Shown here piece by piece: positions 34,874-47,189 of a DNA stretch of 64,000 nt. The notes beneath the pieces are model-generated. The model had not been told where the DNA came from, searched no databases, and saw only the letters and a list, made by a program, of their open reading frames with translations. The DNA is from Cadophora sp. MPI-SDFR-AT-0126. Lineage: Eukaryota > Ascomycota > Leotiomycetes > Helotiales > Ploettnerulaceae. Made by a program: the position numbers and the translations under genes. Numbering within the stretch: the first letter of the stretch is position 1; every line of letters begins with the position of its first letter. The stretch covers positions 372,001-436,000 of the forward strand of contig JAGMVK010000010.1 of NCBI GenBank assembly GCA_020747065.1, in the 5' to 3' direction.

Positions 34874-37800
34874 CTACTTCTTACGTCTCCTATCCTTGAC
34901 CACGCCTCCACCACCACTACCAGCCTTCAAGATCGCATTGTCAATCAAGTCATCCACCTCAACAACGCCGCCCATGCCATTCTCTCGTCCAATCCCAATT
35001 AGCACACCCGCATGTCCATTCTCATTCGCAGCTACCAGCGCCCTATTCAGATTCTCCTGACTAATAGTGACGACCCCCAATCCGCTCTTCCGTCTTGACC
35101 CATTGCGCGTAGCTCTCGTCTGCCCAGCAGCACCTGATGATCTCCGGCCCGAGAGACGGTCTTTGATTTTCTTGCCATCGGTACGAGTGCGAGTGCCATT
35201 GCCAGTGGTGGTGACGTTGCCATTTGCTTTCCCACTGCCATTGTCATTGCAACCTTGATCATGACCAGATTTGAAAGTCAGCCCAAGACCGATCCCCGCA
35301 CCATCGCTGAAATCCCTATCAGAATCACCGCTTCCCTCCGCATCATCACTACCAGACCCCAAATTCAGACTCATCTTCTGCTTCTTCCTCGCGCCCTGCC
35401 CACTCCCACTCCCACTCCCACCCCCACCCCCATATGCATTCGCATTCGGCGAACTCTCATTCTCGGATTCAACCCACCTAACCACAATTCTACACTTACC
35501 CCTACTCATACACTCCCTCACCCTCCTCCACCTACTCTCCTCCCTATACACATCCTCATAGAACATATCCCACCACTTGCCCACCCGCGCATGTGGCACC
35601 TCCGCGCTTCTATCCCTATATTTCCTATCATCGTCCTTCCTCTCTTCACGACTCAGGTTCTCGATATCGAATTCCCAGGCTTGGAGACGGGATTGGTATT
35701 CTAGAAGGGTGCAGGGCCCGGAGGAGTCGGTGGGGTACCAGGAGCCAAGGGAGTCGATGGAGAGGATGGTGAAGGTGTGTTCGTTGGGAGTGGAGGGATT
35801 GTGGGGGTGGTGAGGATTGTGAGGGTTCTGAGGGTTGTGGATGGGAGCTGTGATGTGGGGTGAGGAGAGAGAGGAGAATTCGAAGAGGGGGGTGCCTTGG
35901 AAGGAGAAATCGTAGTCCTTGCGTTTGTAGATTTTCTTGGGTTGGGAGGGGGATGTATCTGATTCTGTGGTTGAGGGTGCGCGAGGACGGGAGCGGGAGT
36001 ATGGGTTTGAGTTTGAGAGGCGATATGATGGTGGTAGATTGTGGATGTACGGTATAGATGGTACGGTTGACGTTGGAGAAAGATCCGCAGGCGCAGCATC
36101 ATCTTTGCAATCGGGGTAGGCGGTGATGTTGCTGGCTGGACAGGCGAAGACGACGTAGGATGTTGGAATTGGCATGGGAAAGTCGGGGGGAGGGCGGATC
36201 ACTTTCGGTGGCTGCAGTGCCCGAATCCCTAATCTTGCCCATTCTTCTGACTCTGGGAAGGGGTCGGTATTGGTTTCAGTGGGCGAGAGGGTTAATATGG
36301 GCCGGGAGATGAGAAACCAGATCCAAGTTTGAGTTCCTTGGGTTAGAAGGTCGGTTATTGGATCTGTGTAAGTCGTCGGTCTGTTTGGTCAGCACATATT
36401 CAAGCCTGTATGACAAAGTTTTGCAAACCCCCTTTGACGTGTGCTGGGATATCGAGAACGAACCCGCGAGTGAGAATGAGACTTACAGATCAACTTCATA
36501 AACATCCGCCCTCTCATGTAACCCACCCCTATTATAATGTGCCACTAGAACATTCTCATGCTCACCCGTTCTCATATCCGGCGTGAAATCATGGAAAGAA
36601 ATACTCCTACACTCCCTTTTCCTCTGCGTACCTGTTTCCTTTCCACGACTCAACAACCACTCTCGTAATCCTTTTCCGGTCTTCTCATCAATTTGATTGA
36701 AGCCCCAGGGACTGATTGGACTTAGGGGGCTGCGGGAGGAGAGACCGATACCACTGTCTTTGCGTCGGTCGGGCCCACTGGCGCTGCTGAAATGATTGCG
36801 GGGTGAGAAGCCAGGTGAGAGGTTGTTCGTCTGGTTGGAGGAGTTGGCAGCGAGGCGGTGAAGGAAGGGCGTATGGTTGAGTGGAACGTCTGGGAGTTCT
36901 GCGAGATGTTAGTGTGTACTTTCGGGGGAGCCCAAGTTCTGGCACAGGAACCATGTTCCGAATAACACGCTTTGAAAGTAGATCACGAGAGAATAAACAG
37001 CAGGATGAAATTACTCAGCGAACAGCCGATTACATGTAACGATCAATGAAGGGATGAAAAGCAAGAAAAGGTCATCTGAAGTGCTATGGCGAGAAAGTAA
37101 GCGATAAGCGATACCGCAGAATAGGAGTGCCGAACAGATAGCAGAAAGTAAAAACCAAAGTCTCTCTACAAACCACAAATAAGATACAAGTAGAAAAACC
37201 TTATATACGAGAGTGTCTTTGCAATCAACAGTCGAAAATCTCAGACGCGACCCTTCATACAACCCCAAAAGACGGACGATGAAGGAAGAAGCAGGAAACA
37301 GCAGCAACAAAAAACTGCACATAACCCAAACAGAAAGCACGATCAATCACTCACCAAAATCCAACGTATTCTTCTCCCCCAACACAGCCTGCAACCTCTG
37401 ACTAGCCAACACCACATACGGCGTCCTATTCCTTGCAAACTCATCAAGCGCCATCCTCGCCTCCCTAGCACTCAACTCCTCCTCCCCCTCCTCGACCTCC
37501 ACTCTCCCCTTTCCCACCATGCGGCTCTCATCCAACATCGGCGGGAGACCTTCTTGGTCTTCCTTTTGCGAGAGTGCGGTGTCGAGATCACTGAAAACGG
37601 AGGCTTGAGGGCGGAGCCGGATTTGGAGGTTTGGTGGGCCGGGGAGAGGGGGCGGGAAGGGGGTGGTGAGGGTTGGGAGGGAGTGGGAGTGGGTTTGAGA
37701 TTGGGAGGAGGAGTGTTGGGTGGTGAGGGGGGAGTTGTGGAAGGGGGAGGGCATGTTTGAGGTTGTGGGTGGGTAGGAGGGGGCGTAGGGGGGAAGAGGG

Positions 37801-37895
37801 GGTGTTGAGTGGCCTGTGTAGCTGTATGCTGGAGAGACAGCCATTGGGTCGGGGTCAGGATCGCTGAAGCGATTGGGGAAATGGTGGGCTGCCAT
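34874..37895 (-). CDS. Low-complexity protein of unknown function, 819 residues
   Basis: Exons 36899-37895 part (37355-37895), 36487-36898 and 34874-36380 on the minus strand join in frame to 819 residues. The first intron is unusually long for this window (456 bases), the second is 106. The N-terminus is Pro- and Ser-rich (DPDPDPMAVSPAY). More ordered stretches are EEELSAREARMALDEFARN, then TPYVVLASQRLQAVLG, then a GFNQIDEKTGKGLREWLLS block, a WIWFLISRPILTLSP block, and a charged region with YDFSFQGTPLFEFSS, GPCTLLEYQSRLQAWEFD and GKWWDMFYEDVYREESRWR. The tail is Gly-, Ser- and Asn-rich and ends in a basic KDRRRKK. No enzymatic motif or membrane segment is evident. The ordered blocks suggest a conserved fungal family that I cannot name. 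The basic tail could be a nuclear signal. Confidence 0.8.
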
Positions 37896-39798
37896 TGTGG
37901 TTGTGGCTGTGGTCGCTGGTGATGCTGAAAGCTGTCGAGGATAAGAGGAGGATGGTGTCGTGGGAAGACTCGTCTCAGGAAGAGGTCAGAAGCGAGCGAT
38001 GGAGTAGGCGAGGTGAATCACTCGAACTCGTCTCATGCAGTATATGACGTGAATCTCGCCTCGGTGATTCTTGTGACGAGAGAGAGCTTCTGTCCTGTCG
38101 AAAGCCAGAAGCATTCGGCTAGGTGAAGTGATGTGATGTTCACCCACCTCGCACATAACCGCTGATGAACTGAGAGATTCTGATCGGGACGTGGTTCTCA
38201 GGTTCTGTGTTTCTTTTAATGAAGGTTGAACGAGCGTTCTCGCAGATTTCACCACAAAATCAAGGCAGGTAATCAGATTTCAGTGTCGATGTTCAAATTG
38301 GCTGGTGTTGAAGGTGAACTCTTCAACTGAGTTGAGACCAAATGCTGATTCCAATCTCTGTGGTTGGCCGTTCGTGACGGAAGAAGTTTTGAGCTGTGGA
38401 AAGAGTATTTGAAAGTGAAGTCTTCTTCAAAGTGAACAAGAGGTAAGCCAAGATTTTTCCTCTCAGCTGTGATTATCATGAGACATTGTCAGAATGCAGT
38501 GTATCGTGTGTTGTAGAAAGCGGAATTGAGAGGCGGTGGTAGGTGGCAGTGTCAATGGTGAAAACGGTGAGAGCTGGTGGAAATTACTTCTCGCCGATTG
38601 ATTAGACTGTGCGGCGTTGTAAAGGCGATGGTGAATAAAGTGATTATGTACAGAGAGAGTGAAGCGAGAAGTGGAGGTGCAGTCTCAAATGAGAGTTGAT
38701 TCCCAGCTAAAACTGGCGACACATTGACACTTCTCGAATGAATAACACGTTTCTTGAAACTACTTTCCAAAACTTTGTAACAAGGCAGACGAGCGATGAT
38801 GTCTCTGCTTCAGGTTTGATTCCAAGTCGTTGAACACTTGATTTCAGCGAGTGTTATTGACCAGGACAAATGAGACAGTGGTGACTACCAAAGGTATGCT
38901 AGATATTCTCCCCATCTTTGCCCCCGCCCATCAGGCGCCTTGGAGATTAATAACTATCTCATCCCCGTTAAGCAAGAAAAACATTCCATCCTCTTTTCCT
39001 CTCTTCTCGCTGCTTTGAAGAGAAAAAACCAAAAGAGAAAAGCAAAATCCAACCAGTGACATAGAGACCACCAAATACTCAGACGAGGCTCAAAAGCTCC
39101 AGCGTAAAGAAGTCTGATAAGAAGAAGCATCCCCGACGGCTTAAGCCACATACCGGCATCGCAGGTCTCTATGCTTTATGCAGATGTAAACAAGAGTTGA
39201 TAGTCGTAAAGGCATTTGACGCTCGGCTGGGCATCGCTTGCCGAACAATGAGCACAACCCGCTCACTTGCTGCATACTTGCCTACTTGGACTTCCACACC
39301 ATAGTTTACTGATGCGGCTTCAGAGATCAATATTCGTTCTCCATTGGAATTTGTCTATCTTATGTACAAGGTATCTATTGCTTCCTTCAATTCATTTCGA
39401 TTCTCTTCGCACCACCCTATCCATCCATTGATCCACATCTACCCCGCACTGGCTTCCCCTCCACCAATGTAGCAACATAATGCTCAGTTGCATCTTGCTC
39501 GTTTACAAATGCCAAAGAACTCCAATGGAAAGATGGGACCCCCTCAAAGAGCCAAAGAAAAGCCCTCGATAAAGAAAAACTCCATAGAACGCCGCGCTAT
39601 CGTCTATCATGCGCTCATGCAAGGTATATTACTCAACAAACCCAAAAACAAAAAAGCAAAAAGCAAACAATATCAAAGGACCTTCGTTCTATGCCAGCTG
39701 CTGTTATCGCTTTTCACTTTCAAATATGCATATGCGCCTTGTATGTACGCGAACAATGCTGGATAAAAGACAGGGGACATGTAGTGCTAAGCAGAGGT
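37896..39798. other. 1.9 kb intergenic region
   Basis: This is the upstream region of the 819-residue gene and the 3' flank of the GH72 gene. Only short frames without protein character were found. T/C-rich stretches near 39380-39470 resemble fungal untranslated or promoter DNA. No RNA gene was recognised. Confidence 0.5.
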
Positions 39799-41203
39799 TT
39801 ACAGAAACCACATGAAGCCCAGCATGACTGCCACCAGGCCGGCGCTCATGCCGGCGATCTCTTTGCCACCATTGGCACCGCCCTTGTTGGTGGAAGAGGC
39901 GGATGCAGCACTTCCTGTGGCTGTTCCGGTGGGTGTACCTGTAGAAGAGGCGGTGGTAGCCGTCTCTAATACCTGACCGAGACTGGGAAGGGCGACGTTT
40001 CCATTTACCAACCAGCCTCCTGCTGTTGAGCTAGGGCATGCTGGGGGAGTGATGGAAGGTGTGTATGCGGAGCTGGCGACACCAGTTGGGTGAAGGGTAG
40101 CCCAAACCTTTTGCAGGTTGGTGAAGTCTGGTGCGACTGGAGTGGGAGTGCCACGGCGGGAGACACCCCCTTCAATGTCTGAAGCTACAACGGTGGCAGA
40201 GACAGGGGGTCCGTACGAGATAAGACCGTAGTTGTTTGCTTCCTCGATCCACTCGTAGATGATTGCTCCCGACCAGAGGTCGTCCATGTCAGGGCCGAAG
40301 ATAGCGCCCTGGTCCTGGAAATCACGAGGTCGGACAGTATTGCAGCCGGTCTCGGAAAAGAAGATCGGGATGTTGATATTCTCGGCATAGGAATTGAGGT
40401 TGTTGTAACCCGAGGTTGCCATGTCGTTAGGACCGCACCATTCATAAGCATTGAGACCAAAGAAATCGACGGCCTCAGCGGCATTGTTCCCACATGCGAG
40501 GTAATCTTGTAACATGGGGCGAAGTTCAGCGATATCAGCCGCAGAATATCCAATTGGAATCTTTCTGTATCCTTTCTTGTCTCTGTACGTCTTCATATCT
40601 CTGGCGGCAGCCTTAATGTATGGTGCGGCGAGAGATTGGTTGTTCAGGGCAATGACTTCGTTTCCAATAAAGAATCCAAGGGTGTTGTCGTATGTGTGGA
40701 AGGCATCCATAACTGCGGCAAAGGCATCGAATTGGGTTTGGTTCCATGATGTGTGGATCTAGCAGGCCATTAGCACCGATTTCTTGACATCGAAAATGAG
40801 AAACGCACTGGATCGATATCGGTCTCGAAAGTATCCAGATCAACCAAAAGGTAGATACCAGCATTCGCGAAAGCAGTCATACAACCGGTATGGTCTCCCT
40901 CAGGATCAACATGGTATACACGGATAGCATTTGCGCCCAACGTTCCCATCAAATCAGCGTCGCGTTGACATTGTTCGGTATCGATTAATGGATCAGCAGG
41001 TGTGAGCTGATAGGCAATTCCTGCGAGACAATTAGCCACGATCTGGCAGACGTGTTGATTTACTTACCCTTCATGTAGTACTGGGTACCATTGCTGTAGA
41101 AGAACTTTGTGCCCTTGATGGAAATCTGTGGAACAGCTGCGCGGGCCGTACTGATAGCCAGGCAGGCGAGCAACACAGCTTGGGTGAGGGTTTTCGAGAA
41201 CAT
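39799..41203 (-). CDS. GH72 beta-1,3-glucanosyltransferase, GPI-anchored (Gas/Gel family)
   Basis: Exons 41068-41203, 40809-41020 and 39799-40758 give 435 residues. It starts with a signal peptide (MFSKTLTQAVLLACLAISTARA). The GH72 catalytic domain follows, with IKGTKFFYSNGTQYYMKGIAYQ, a DTEQCQRDADLM block, the acid/base Glu150 in FIGNEV and the nucleophile Glu252 in FFSETGCN. After about residue 350 there is a Ser/Thr-rich spacer, then a small-residue GPI site (GGANGG) and a terminal hydrophobic segment ending GFMWFL. No Cys-rich X8/CBM43 module is present, so it belongs to the shorter Gel1-like class. By family knowledge it cleaves and rejoins beta-1,3-glucan chains at the cell surface during wall assembly. 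I chose the ATG at 41203 because it begins the signal peptide; an upstream in-frame ATG at 41737 would bury it. Confidence 0.95.
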
Positions 41204-43065
41204 CCTGGAGACCTGCGGGAGGATGATGTCGAGGTATTGCGACTGTGTATTATCGCAAGATGGGTATATCGCAGCTTTTGACGCGGTTCGAGTGCGAAGC
41301 TGGGAACAATTGAGCGAATGTTGTTGTTTTCTTGCTTGAAGGTCTCGACCGGGCGTAGGACCAAGCTTTCTGTTCGTGGAACTGGGAAGTGGAGAACGGA
41401 GAGGTAGCGACTGCTTTGACGATAGAATCGATCGATAACCTTCTGCAACGAATGTGGAGTCTCGATGGACTGTGCGCAAGTATTTTACTATCGCACTGGA
41501 GGAAGCTTTCCCAGATATCTTGATGCCACAACTAGTAAAAGTGAGGCAGGCAGAAGAGAAGAAGAGAGAAGAAGGATCGCGATAGAGAATTGGGGTGGGG
41601 TGGTGGTGGTTTGTCGACACGGGTGGGCTTGGATGCTTGCAGCTCCAAAAACCAGGAGAGGCAGAACACGGGTGATGGGATTGATTGGCCAGGAGAGGAG
41701 GGACAGGAGGGATTGGAAGGATAACGAAGCATGCCAAAAGTGCTGTGACGAAATCAGTGTGTTATCCCAGCACAGCAATTGGCTGACAATGTTTTGTGCA
41801 GGGATTTATGCAAGACTAGGGGACGGCTTGTGAAATTTATCCGATAGCCTTGCCTTTCGCGAGATGATCTTCTTTCTTTCTTGATTCGAGTTGCCTCCCT
41901 CCTTTCAACATTTTTGGGAACCAACGAACAAACAACATCAGGAGTTCCGAGTACGGACGCTCCAACATCAAACATCACCATCCTTCATCCCATTCCATCA
42001 ATTCCAATCGCCACCCACCTCAACACACGCATTTTTCGCCATCCACCACTTCATGCGATTTCTTAGTCTCAACGATAACAAACCTTCTTTCAGCTCCCAG
42101 CTAAGATAGGAATTTTCTATCTTACCAAGGCACAGACAGCTCTTAGCTGTTATCGTCGCAGCCACATTCAAGCCGGACAAAGATAGGCGTGTACAGGGAA
42201 ACGCGGCCAAATGGTCATGATTCGGTCGCTTTACATGTGGCTGATCAGCTAGAAGTCGATTGGATGAAGAGCTTCTTGGCTGATGGGCTTGGGTGCGGCA
42301 GCTATTTTGGTGTTCTGTTCTTCCCTGCTTGGTCGATGTTCTGTTTTGTTGACTTTTGCCAAGACACGGCATGGATGCCGCCACACGTGAAATCTTTCGC
42401 TGTGTCAAATCAGGAAATCGGCTCGGGTTATGAAGGTGGCAGAAAGGACATCAGGCTGGTCGTCGTCGTCTCTGTTCCTCGAAGCATGGGATTTGCGTTT
42501 GTCAATAAAGAGGGAGTTCAAGTGAACAAGTACTGTCTGTCGATTGTCTCTGCTGTTATTCGATGACGCCCCTTTGCAAATCCCATATTGGACTCGGATT
42601 CGTAACAAGCTTTTCCATTAGGCCAAGATAGAACATCTCTTTGTTTGGAATTCTCACGACGACGATGCTATGTTTGGCGAGTCTGTCCTTCGCTGTCCTT
42701 TGCTGTTGTCGTTTCGATATCTCGATATCTCATGGAGAAAACAGACAAGCATTGCAGGGCCAGCAGCCTGCCGAGATTGATGTTATGGATGATTCCGTGT
42801 CAGTTCATCCGCATTCAAATCACTCAATCAAGCAAGCTGCTTGTTATCAAATCAATATATTACAATCCTAAATCACAAAAAATCAGACCCTGCAAACAAA
42901 GGAAATCCAACCCTCGCGCGCCACTCTAGCAGAATAGATGACAAATCCACCACGGTGCGAAAGCGGTGTTCGAATCTGCCATCTAAATCATACAACAATA
43001 CTTGCTTAGTTAAAACGTGAAAGTGTCACGAGTTTCATCTATTCAAGAACTAGAGTGGCTAAGGC
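41204..43065. other. 1.9 kb intergenic region upstream of GH72 gene
   Basis: This is the promoter and leader of the GH72 gene, with a long pyrimidine/purine-skewed stretch at 41480-41760 and A/C-rich DNA at 41880-42080. Several short frames exist on both strands, including a 136-codon one at 41998-42408, but none shows recognisable domains or splice-linked continuation. Confidence 0.45.
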
Positions 43066-43794
43066 TCAGGATACGTACGAACAGCTGCAAAAGCCTGTTC
43101 CGTCGCACTCGGGACAGTGGGATCTGGAAGCTGTTAATGGTGTATTCGGTTTGTTTGGGACATTCTGGGATGCTTACGCTCTTGAATAATCAGATTGGGG
43201 ACGAAAATGGTGATCGGGCAACGGATCTTTCCAGACGTCGGGATCTCCGTCAACTGAAACAGAGTCCTCACTGAAGTCTTCGGTCTTCAAAGACAAGCGT
43301 ATGCCAGGCTGGTCTGGCCATTTGCCATGATCTTCATGATGGTCTTTGCCTCCCATACTCTTTCGTATGTTCGGCTCTTTTGGCCATTTATCGTAGGCGT
43401 TGAGCAGGTCTTTGTCTCCCATACTCTTCCATATGTTCGGCTCCTCGGGCCACTCCTCGTAGCATTCGAGCAGCTCCTCTGGAATCAAAGGATCTCCAAT
43501 TGGAGGCGGCCAGAGACCATTGCCTGTGTTGTGTGTCTTTCCGAAATGGCTCAAGTTTTTCTTCAGCCCTCGGACGAGGATTACAGCAACATTCCCAATG
43601 CCACTTTCACACCAGGAAAGCATAATCTCTCTCACAGATCGACGCACTACCTCGCTCGTCCATTCGCTGACGATAATGACGTATCGAGTGAAAGGAGGGC
43701 TTTGCGGGGGGATATTTTCTCCATCTGATGGAGACCCCATGAGCCTAGAGCTGCAGGGGACCGCCATGATGACGACTGGACAAGTTAGATTCAC
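43066..43794 (-). CDS. Small protein with 22-residue tandem repeats, unrecognised
   Basis: Exons 43178-43794 and 43066-43123 on the minus strand (54-base GT-AG intron) give 224 residues. Blocks in order: an N-terminal extension, YVIIVSEWTSEVVRRSVREI and SWCESGIGNVAVILVRG (about residues 38-75), then repeats built on WPxEPNIxKSMGxKD (two near-identical 22-residue units and a degenerate third). An acidic DFSEDSVSVDGDPDV segment follows, and exon 2 adds HCPECDGTGFCSC, a zinc-ribbon-like cysteine cluster resembling CxxCxGxGxC motifs. Splicing is supported by the gain of this motif and by frame closure, but the whole model is inferred. The start could be Met1, Met10 or Met19. No known function. 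The blocks at the N-terminus look structured. Confidence 0.6.
43341..43472 (-). repeat. 66-base tandem repeat inside the 224-residue gene
   Basis: Two direct copies (43341-43406 and 43407-43472) begin GGTCTTTG and contain CTCCCATACTCTT and ATGTTCGGCTC. The period is a multiple of three, so the encoded 22-residue unit is kept in frame. Confidence 0.8.
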
Positions 43795-44253
43795 ATTCTA
43801 GAATTTTTGCTTCCAGTTCATACCTTCGTTGTGGTTCTGTTTACTGCTGATCGAGGGCCAAAACACTCGTTACAGAGAAGTTGCCATTTCCATGCGGCTT
43901 TCGCCAATCCTTTTTCCAGTCTGAAGAAGATTCGGGAGACTGCGGTGCGAAATAGCTCACAATTAATATTTCAGAGGGCGGAAGCATCGGTCAAGGAAAC
44001 CGCCCGACTTGGGCTGCTCGCGAGGCATATTTTCAGCTGTGCCGCATGAATGCCCTTTTCTTCAGCCTTGTGCAACCCCAACTCGGCCTCCATTTGCGCA
44101 TGTTTCAGCCTGCTCAGGCCTCATTGGCAAGCCTTGCACAATCAGCAAGTATTCTCTCAAAAGTTAGAATGTCTAGCGTATCCTTCAGCTTCATCGTTGT
44201 TTCTTTTAACTCATGAAGTCTGGACATTCCGATTATCGTCTCACCTGGATCTA
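43795..44253. other. Intergenic between divergent genes
   Basis: 459 bases between the start of the 224-residue gene and the chosen start of the ankyrin gene. The open frame continues upstream of 44254 to 44050 but looks non-conserved. It probably holds both promoters. Confidence 0.45.
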
Positions 44254-46078
44254 ATGGAACCGATCGGCGCAGCAGCATCTCTCATTACCCTATTAGCAGT
44301 ATCCAAGAATATTGCTGATAGAGGTCTGGTTTTGATCAGACGGTATCGAGGGTATTCTGCGGCCAAGGCTGTGGTCCGAGATCGGTTGCTTCAGCTTGAG
44401 GTGCAGCTCAGCCTTCTCAGCGACGTCCAGAAAACCATCTCGGATTCCAACATTCTATCAGATGATGCGAGGAAGAAGCAACTTTTGGAAACCATAACTA
44501 ATACTCGCGTCACATTCGAGTCAATACGAGACTTCCTCGCCCAGCATTCCGAACAGGGAGGAACACGAGCGCGGCTTCGATGGGCTCGAAAGGATGAGGC
44601 CGATGTTCAAGATTGGATCGAGAAACTTGCTCAACACCGTCAAAGCCTGAGTTCTCTGCTTAATGCACTTCAATTGTATAATTTATTCTTTTTCCATTGA
44701 GCTCTTGCTGACACGATAACAGCCAACTATCAGCACATTCACTAAGAGTAAGCAAAACTTCCGACATCAAATTGGCCCTCCTCGTCAAGAACCAGGACGA
44801 AGAGAAGAAAGCCAAGATAGTCGCTCGGTCTAGAGAACTTCGAAACAGGAACGAAAAGATCAATAAGGACTCCGATGCAGGCGTGCTATGGGGTCTTCTT
44901 TTCCGCCTACCAACTGATATTCGCTATCTCACATTCTTACGAAGCTATACATTTCAGTTTAGTTTGTCGGTCTTATACAGACCGATAAACCAGCCAAATA
45001 TCGTTCCAGACTCCGCAGAGATTTTCGAAAGTTGCAAGTCTGGCGACGCCCTTGGTGTCAAGCAACTACTAGATGCAGGCAAAGCCAGTCCTTTCGATAC
45101 CACAACGCGGGGCTGGACTCCTTTACGAGTAAGCTGCTTTCTAGCCTTCGCCAATGCCTGTAGAATGACTTATTGTCCGATTAGTTTGCAATCGAAAGTG
45201 GCTCGAAGTCTCTCGTACAGCTGCTCTTAGACTATGGAGCAGATCCAGAAACATGCTTTGGACAGATTCAAACGTGAGCTTCCCACTTGGCCTCTATTCT
45301 TAAACTTTCAATTTTAACCGCAGCTATATTCAGATCGCCAATCGCATGGGCCTTTGCTGCACGCAAAATAGACATTGCACGCTTCCTACACTCTCGAGGC
45401 GCCGACCTTGACTCTCCGAATTTGATAGGATGGACGCCACTCTTCTACGTCTTCGGGTCCATCGGGAGCCCAGAAATACAATTTCCTTTCTCTTCAGCAG
45501 ACTCGCGTTCTGCGAAAGTGCCTCCAGCTGCCGAGTATTTACAGTTCCTGTCCTCTGCATCACTCCTGGACGTCAATGCTCACGATCGCAGCGGCTGGAC
45601 CAGCTTGCACCGCGCTGCTATCCACGGCCAGGGCTCTGACATCCTTGAATTCGTCCGTGTGCATGCGTCGCTCTCTCCTAGAACGAAATTCCTGCAATGG
45701 ACGCCGATATTCGTGGCTGTCAACAGTTGTAACTTCTCAACATTTACTGTCCTAGCTGACCACCAGCCCGGATATTGTAACGAGACTGATATCCAGGGAT
45801 GGACTCTGCTACACGTTGCTGCTGAGCATGGATGTAAAGAGATCCTTACAAGATTACTCAGGGATGGAGCAGATGTACATGCCTTGAGTGACGCGCGCGC
45901 AACTAGGGTTCCAGACAAGTTGCGAGGGAAGCAGGCGACGCCGCTGGATGTTGCGCGGGCTATAGGAGGGAAGACGTTTGTGATGTTTCTGGTGGCCTTG
46001 TGTATGTGGGACGAGGAAGTGAGAGTTGTTTGGGAGGGAGATGAGTGCGATGTTTTCTTTCCTTCGGTTACTTTCTGA
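44254..46078 (+). CDS. Ankyrin-repeat protein with fungal N-terminal helical domain
   Basis: Exons 44254-44675, 44723-45128, 45185-45273 and 45334-46078 give 553 residues. The start MEPIGAAASLITLLAVSKNI is the usual opening of a helical N-terminal domain found on fungal ankyrin and NLR-like proteins, so I preferred it to the in-frame ATG at 44050. Middle residues carry a charged helix (KLALLVKNQDEEKKAKIVARS). The second half contains ankyrin repeats: SGDALGVKQLLDAGKASPFD, then KSLVQLLLDYGADPETCFG, a ARKIDIARFLHSRGADLDSPN unit, one starting GWTSLHRAAIHG, and GWTLLHVAAEHGCKEILTRL. No nucleotide-binding site is present between the domains. The protein probably acts through protein-protein contacts. 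Whether it has a heterokaryon or immunity-like role cannot be told from the sequence. Confidence 0.85.
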
Positions 46079-46506
46079 TTTAGGATTACGAAGCGAGGAT
46101 TAGCTCGTGATGCCCACCTGTCCTACTTAATCGCGCTGGGTATCCGAATTTGAAGATTGTTTTGCTGGTACCTTCAACATGGTGCTAGAAAACTCATTTG
46201 AGAGAGGGAGAGGGAGAGAGCTGCTCAAATTTATATTTTTGATATCAGCTTGATGGAAACAAATACGTTGTCATAAGAGGCTAGGTCGCATCCGCCATCC
46301 TTCCTCGTTTCTACACGGATCCCCCTTGACAAAATATCATTGAAATCATCTCTGATTACTATCAAGATCGGAATGTGACATCAGCTGAGCAGGAATTTGT
46401 TTCTTTTTGTACCTAAAACCCCAGCCCCAAAGCTAGAAGTCATGTCACCTGACCCAATCCGATCACTACCCCAACGACCACACTTACAAACCTGGAACAT
46501 AATCAC
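46079..46506. other. Intergenic between convergent genes
   Basis: 428 bases with a GAGAGG-type purine repeat at 46200-46220. No gene is seen. Confidence 0.5.
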
Positions 46507-47189
46507 TCAAATAGGACTCTCCATAATCTCCTTAGTATGCGCCGAATTCATATATTCCCTAATCGTAACCACCTTCCCCGTCTTCTCATCAAAGATCAAG
46601 ACCCAGCAAAACCTGGGCACGTATCCTCTCATTAGCTTCTCTTCCACTTTCACTCGACTCCCCAAACTTTCAATCTCTCCTGTATTTTCCACAACCTAAC
46701 CTCAAAAGCTTTCATCCAAAGGGAAACTGGAGTGAATTCAGGAGATTGGTGGACATACGTATTCCTATACGGCTTCCCGTTCTTCTGCGTCTGCTCTCCT
46801 CGGGCTTCGAAGATGGCTTTATTGCCTATAACGTCCAGCTCGTCGACGATCATGTGCACGGGGCCTTGGAGGTGCTCGGAGAAGGGCTTCATGAGGTCGC
46901 GTTTCCAGGATTCGACGTTCTGATGAGAAAAAAAAAGGAAAGTGTCAGTACAAGACTAGTGTACTCTCTCGTCTTGCTCTCTTTATTGAAAAAAAAGAGA
47001 CTTAGAAAGGAGGAAAGTAATCTAAGGAGTACATACGTAAATACCAGCCAGAGATACCGGATCCCTCCTGGGTTCAACGACCATCCAGTGGACCTCTGGG
47101 TCCATGGCATCGAGGAAGGCAGACCAGTTGCCTTCGGCGCAAGGGGTTAGGATGTCCTTGACGTATTGGGGGGTGAGTGTAAAACCCAT
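46507..47189 (-). CDS. SnoaL-like (NTF2 superfamily) protein
   Basis: Exons 47037-47189, 46759-46919 and 46507-46612 on the minus strand give 139 residues, the normal size of a single SnoaL-like cone domain. Key blocks: a YVKDILTPCAEGNWSAFLD opening, DPEVHWMVVEPRRDPVSLAG, a VHMIVDELDVIGNKAIFEA strand region, and, after the second intron, FCWVLIFDEKTGKVVTIREY with the final MNSAHTKEIME helix. Both introns (117 and 146 bases) are GT-AG and needed to keep the domain whole. I chose the ATG at 47189, not an upstream in-frame one, because MGFTLTPQYV is the typical opening. Members of this fold include small polyketide cyclases and many proteins of unknown role. It faces an SDR gene across a shared promoter. 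Confidence 0.88.

Noticed and set aside
35255..35704. 149-codon plus-strand frame rich in Pro and Thr
   Set aside because: It is the shadow of the low-complexity minus-strand gene at 34874-37895.
41060..41737. Longer 225-codon frame as the first exon of the GH72 gene
   Set aside because: Its upstream extension would hide the signal peptide that begins at 41203; the extension looks like leader sequence.
41998..42408. 136-codon minus-strand frame
   Set aside because: Basic, Ser-rich composition without domain, splice continuation or conserved start; more likely untranslated DNA of the GH72 promoter.
44050..44253. Upstream in-frame ATG for the ankyrin gene
   Set aside because: The conserved helical domain begins at MEPIGAAAS (44254); the 68 codons before it are atypical.
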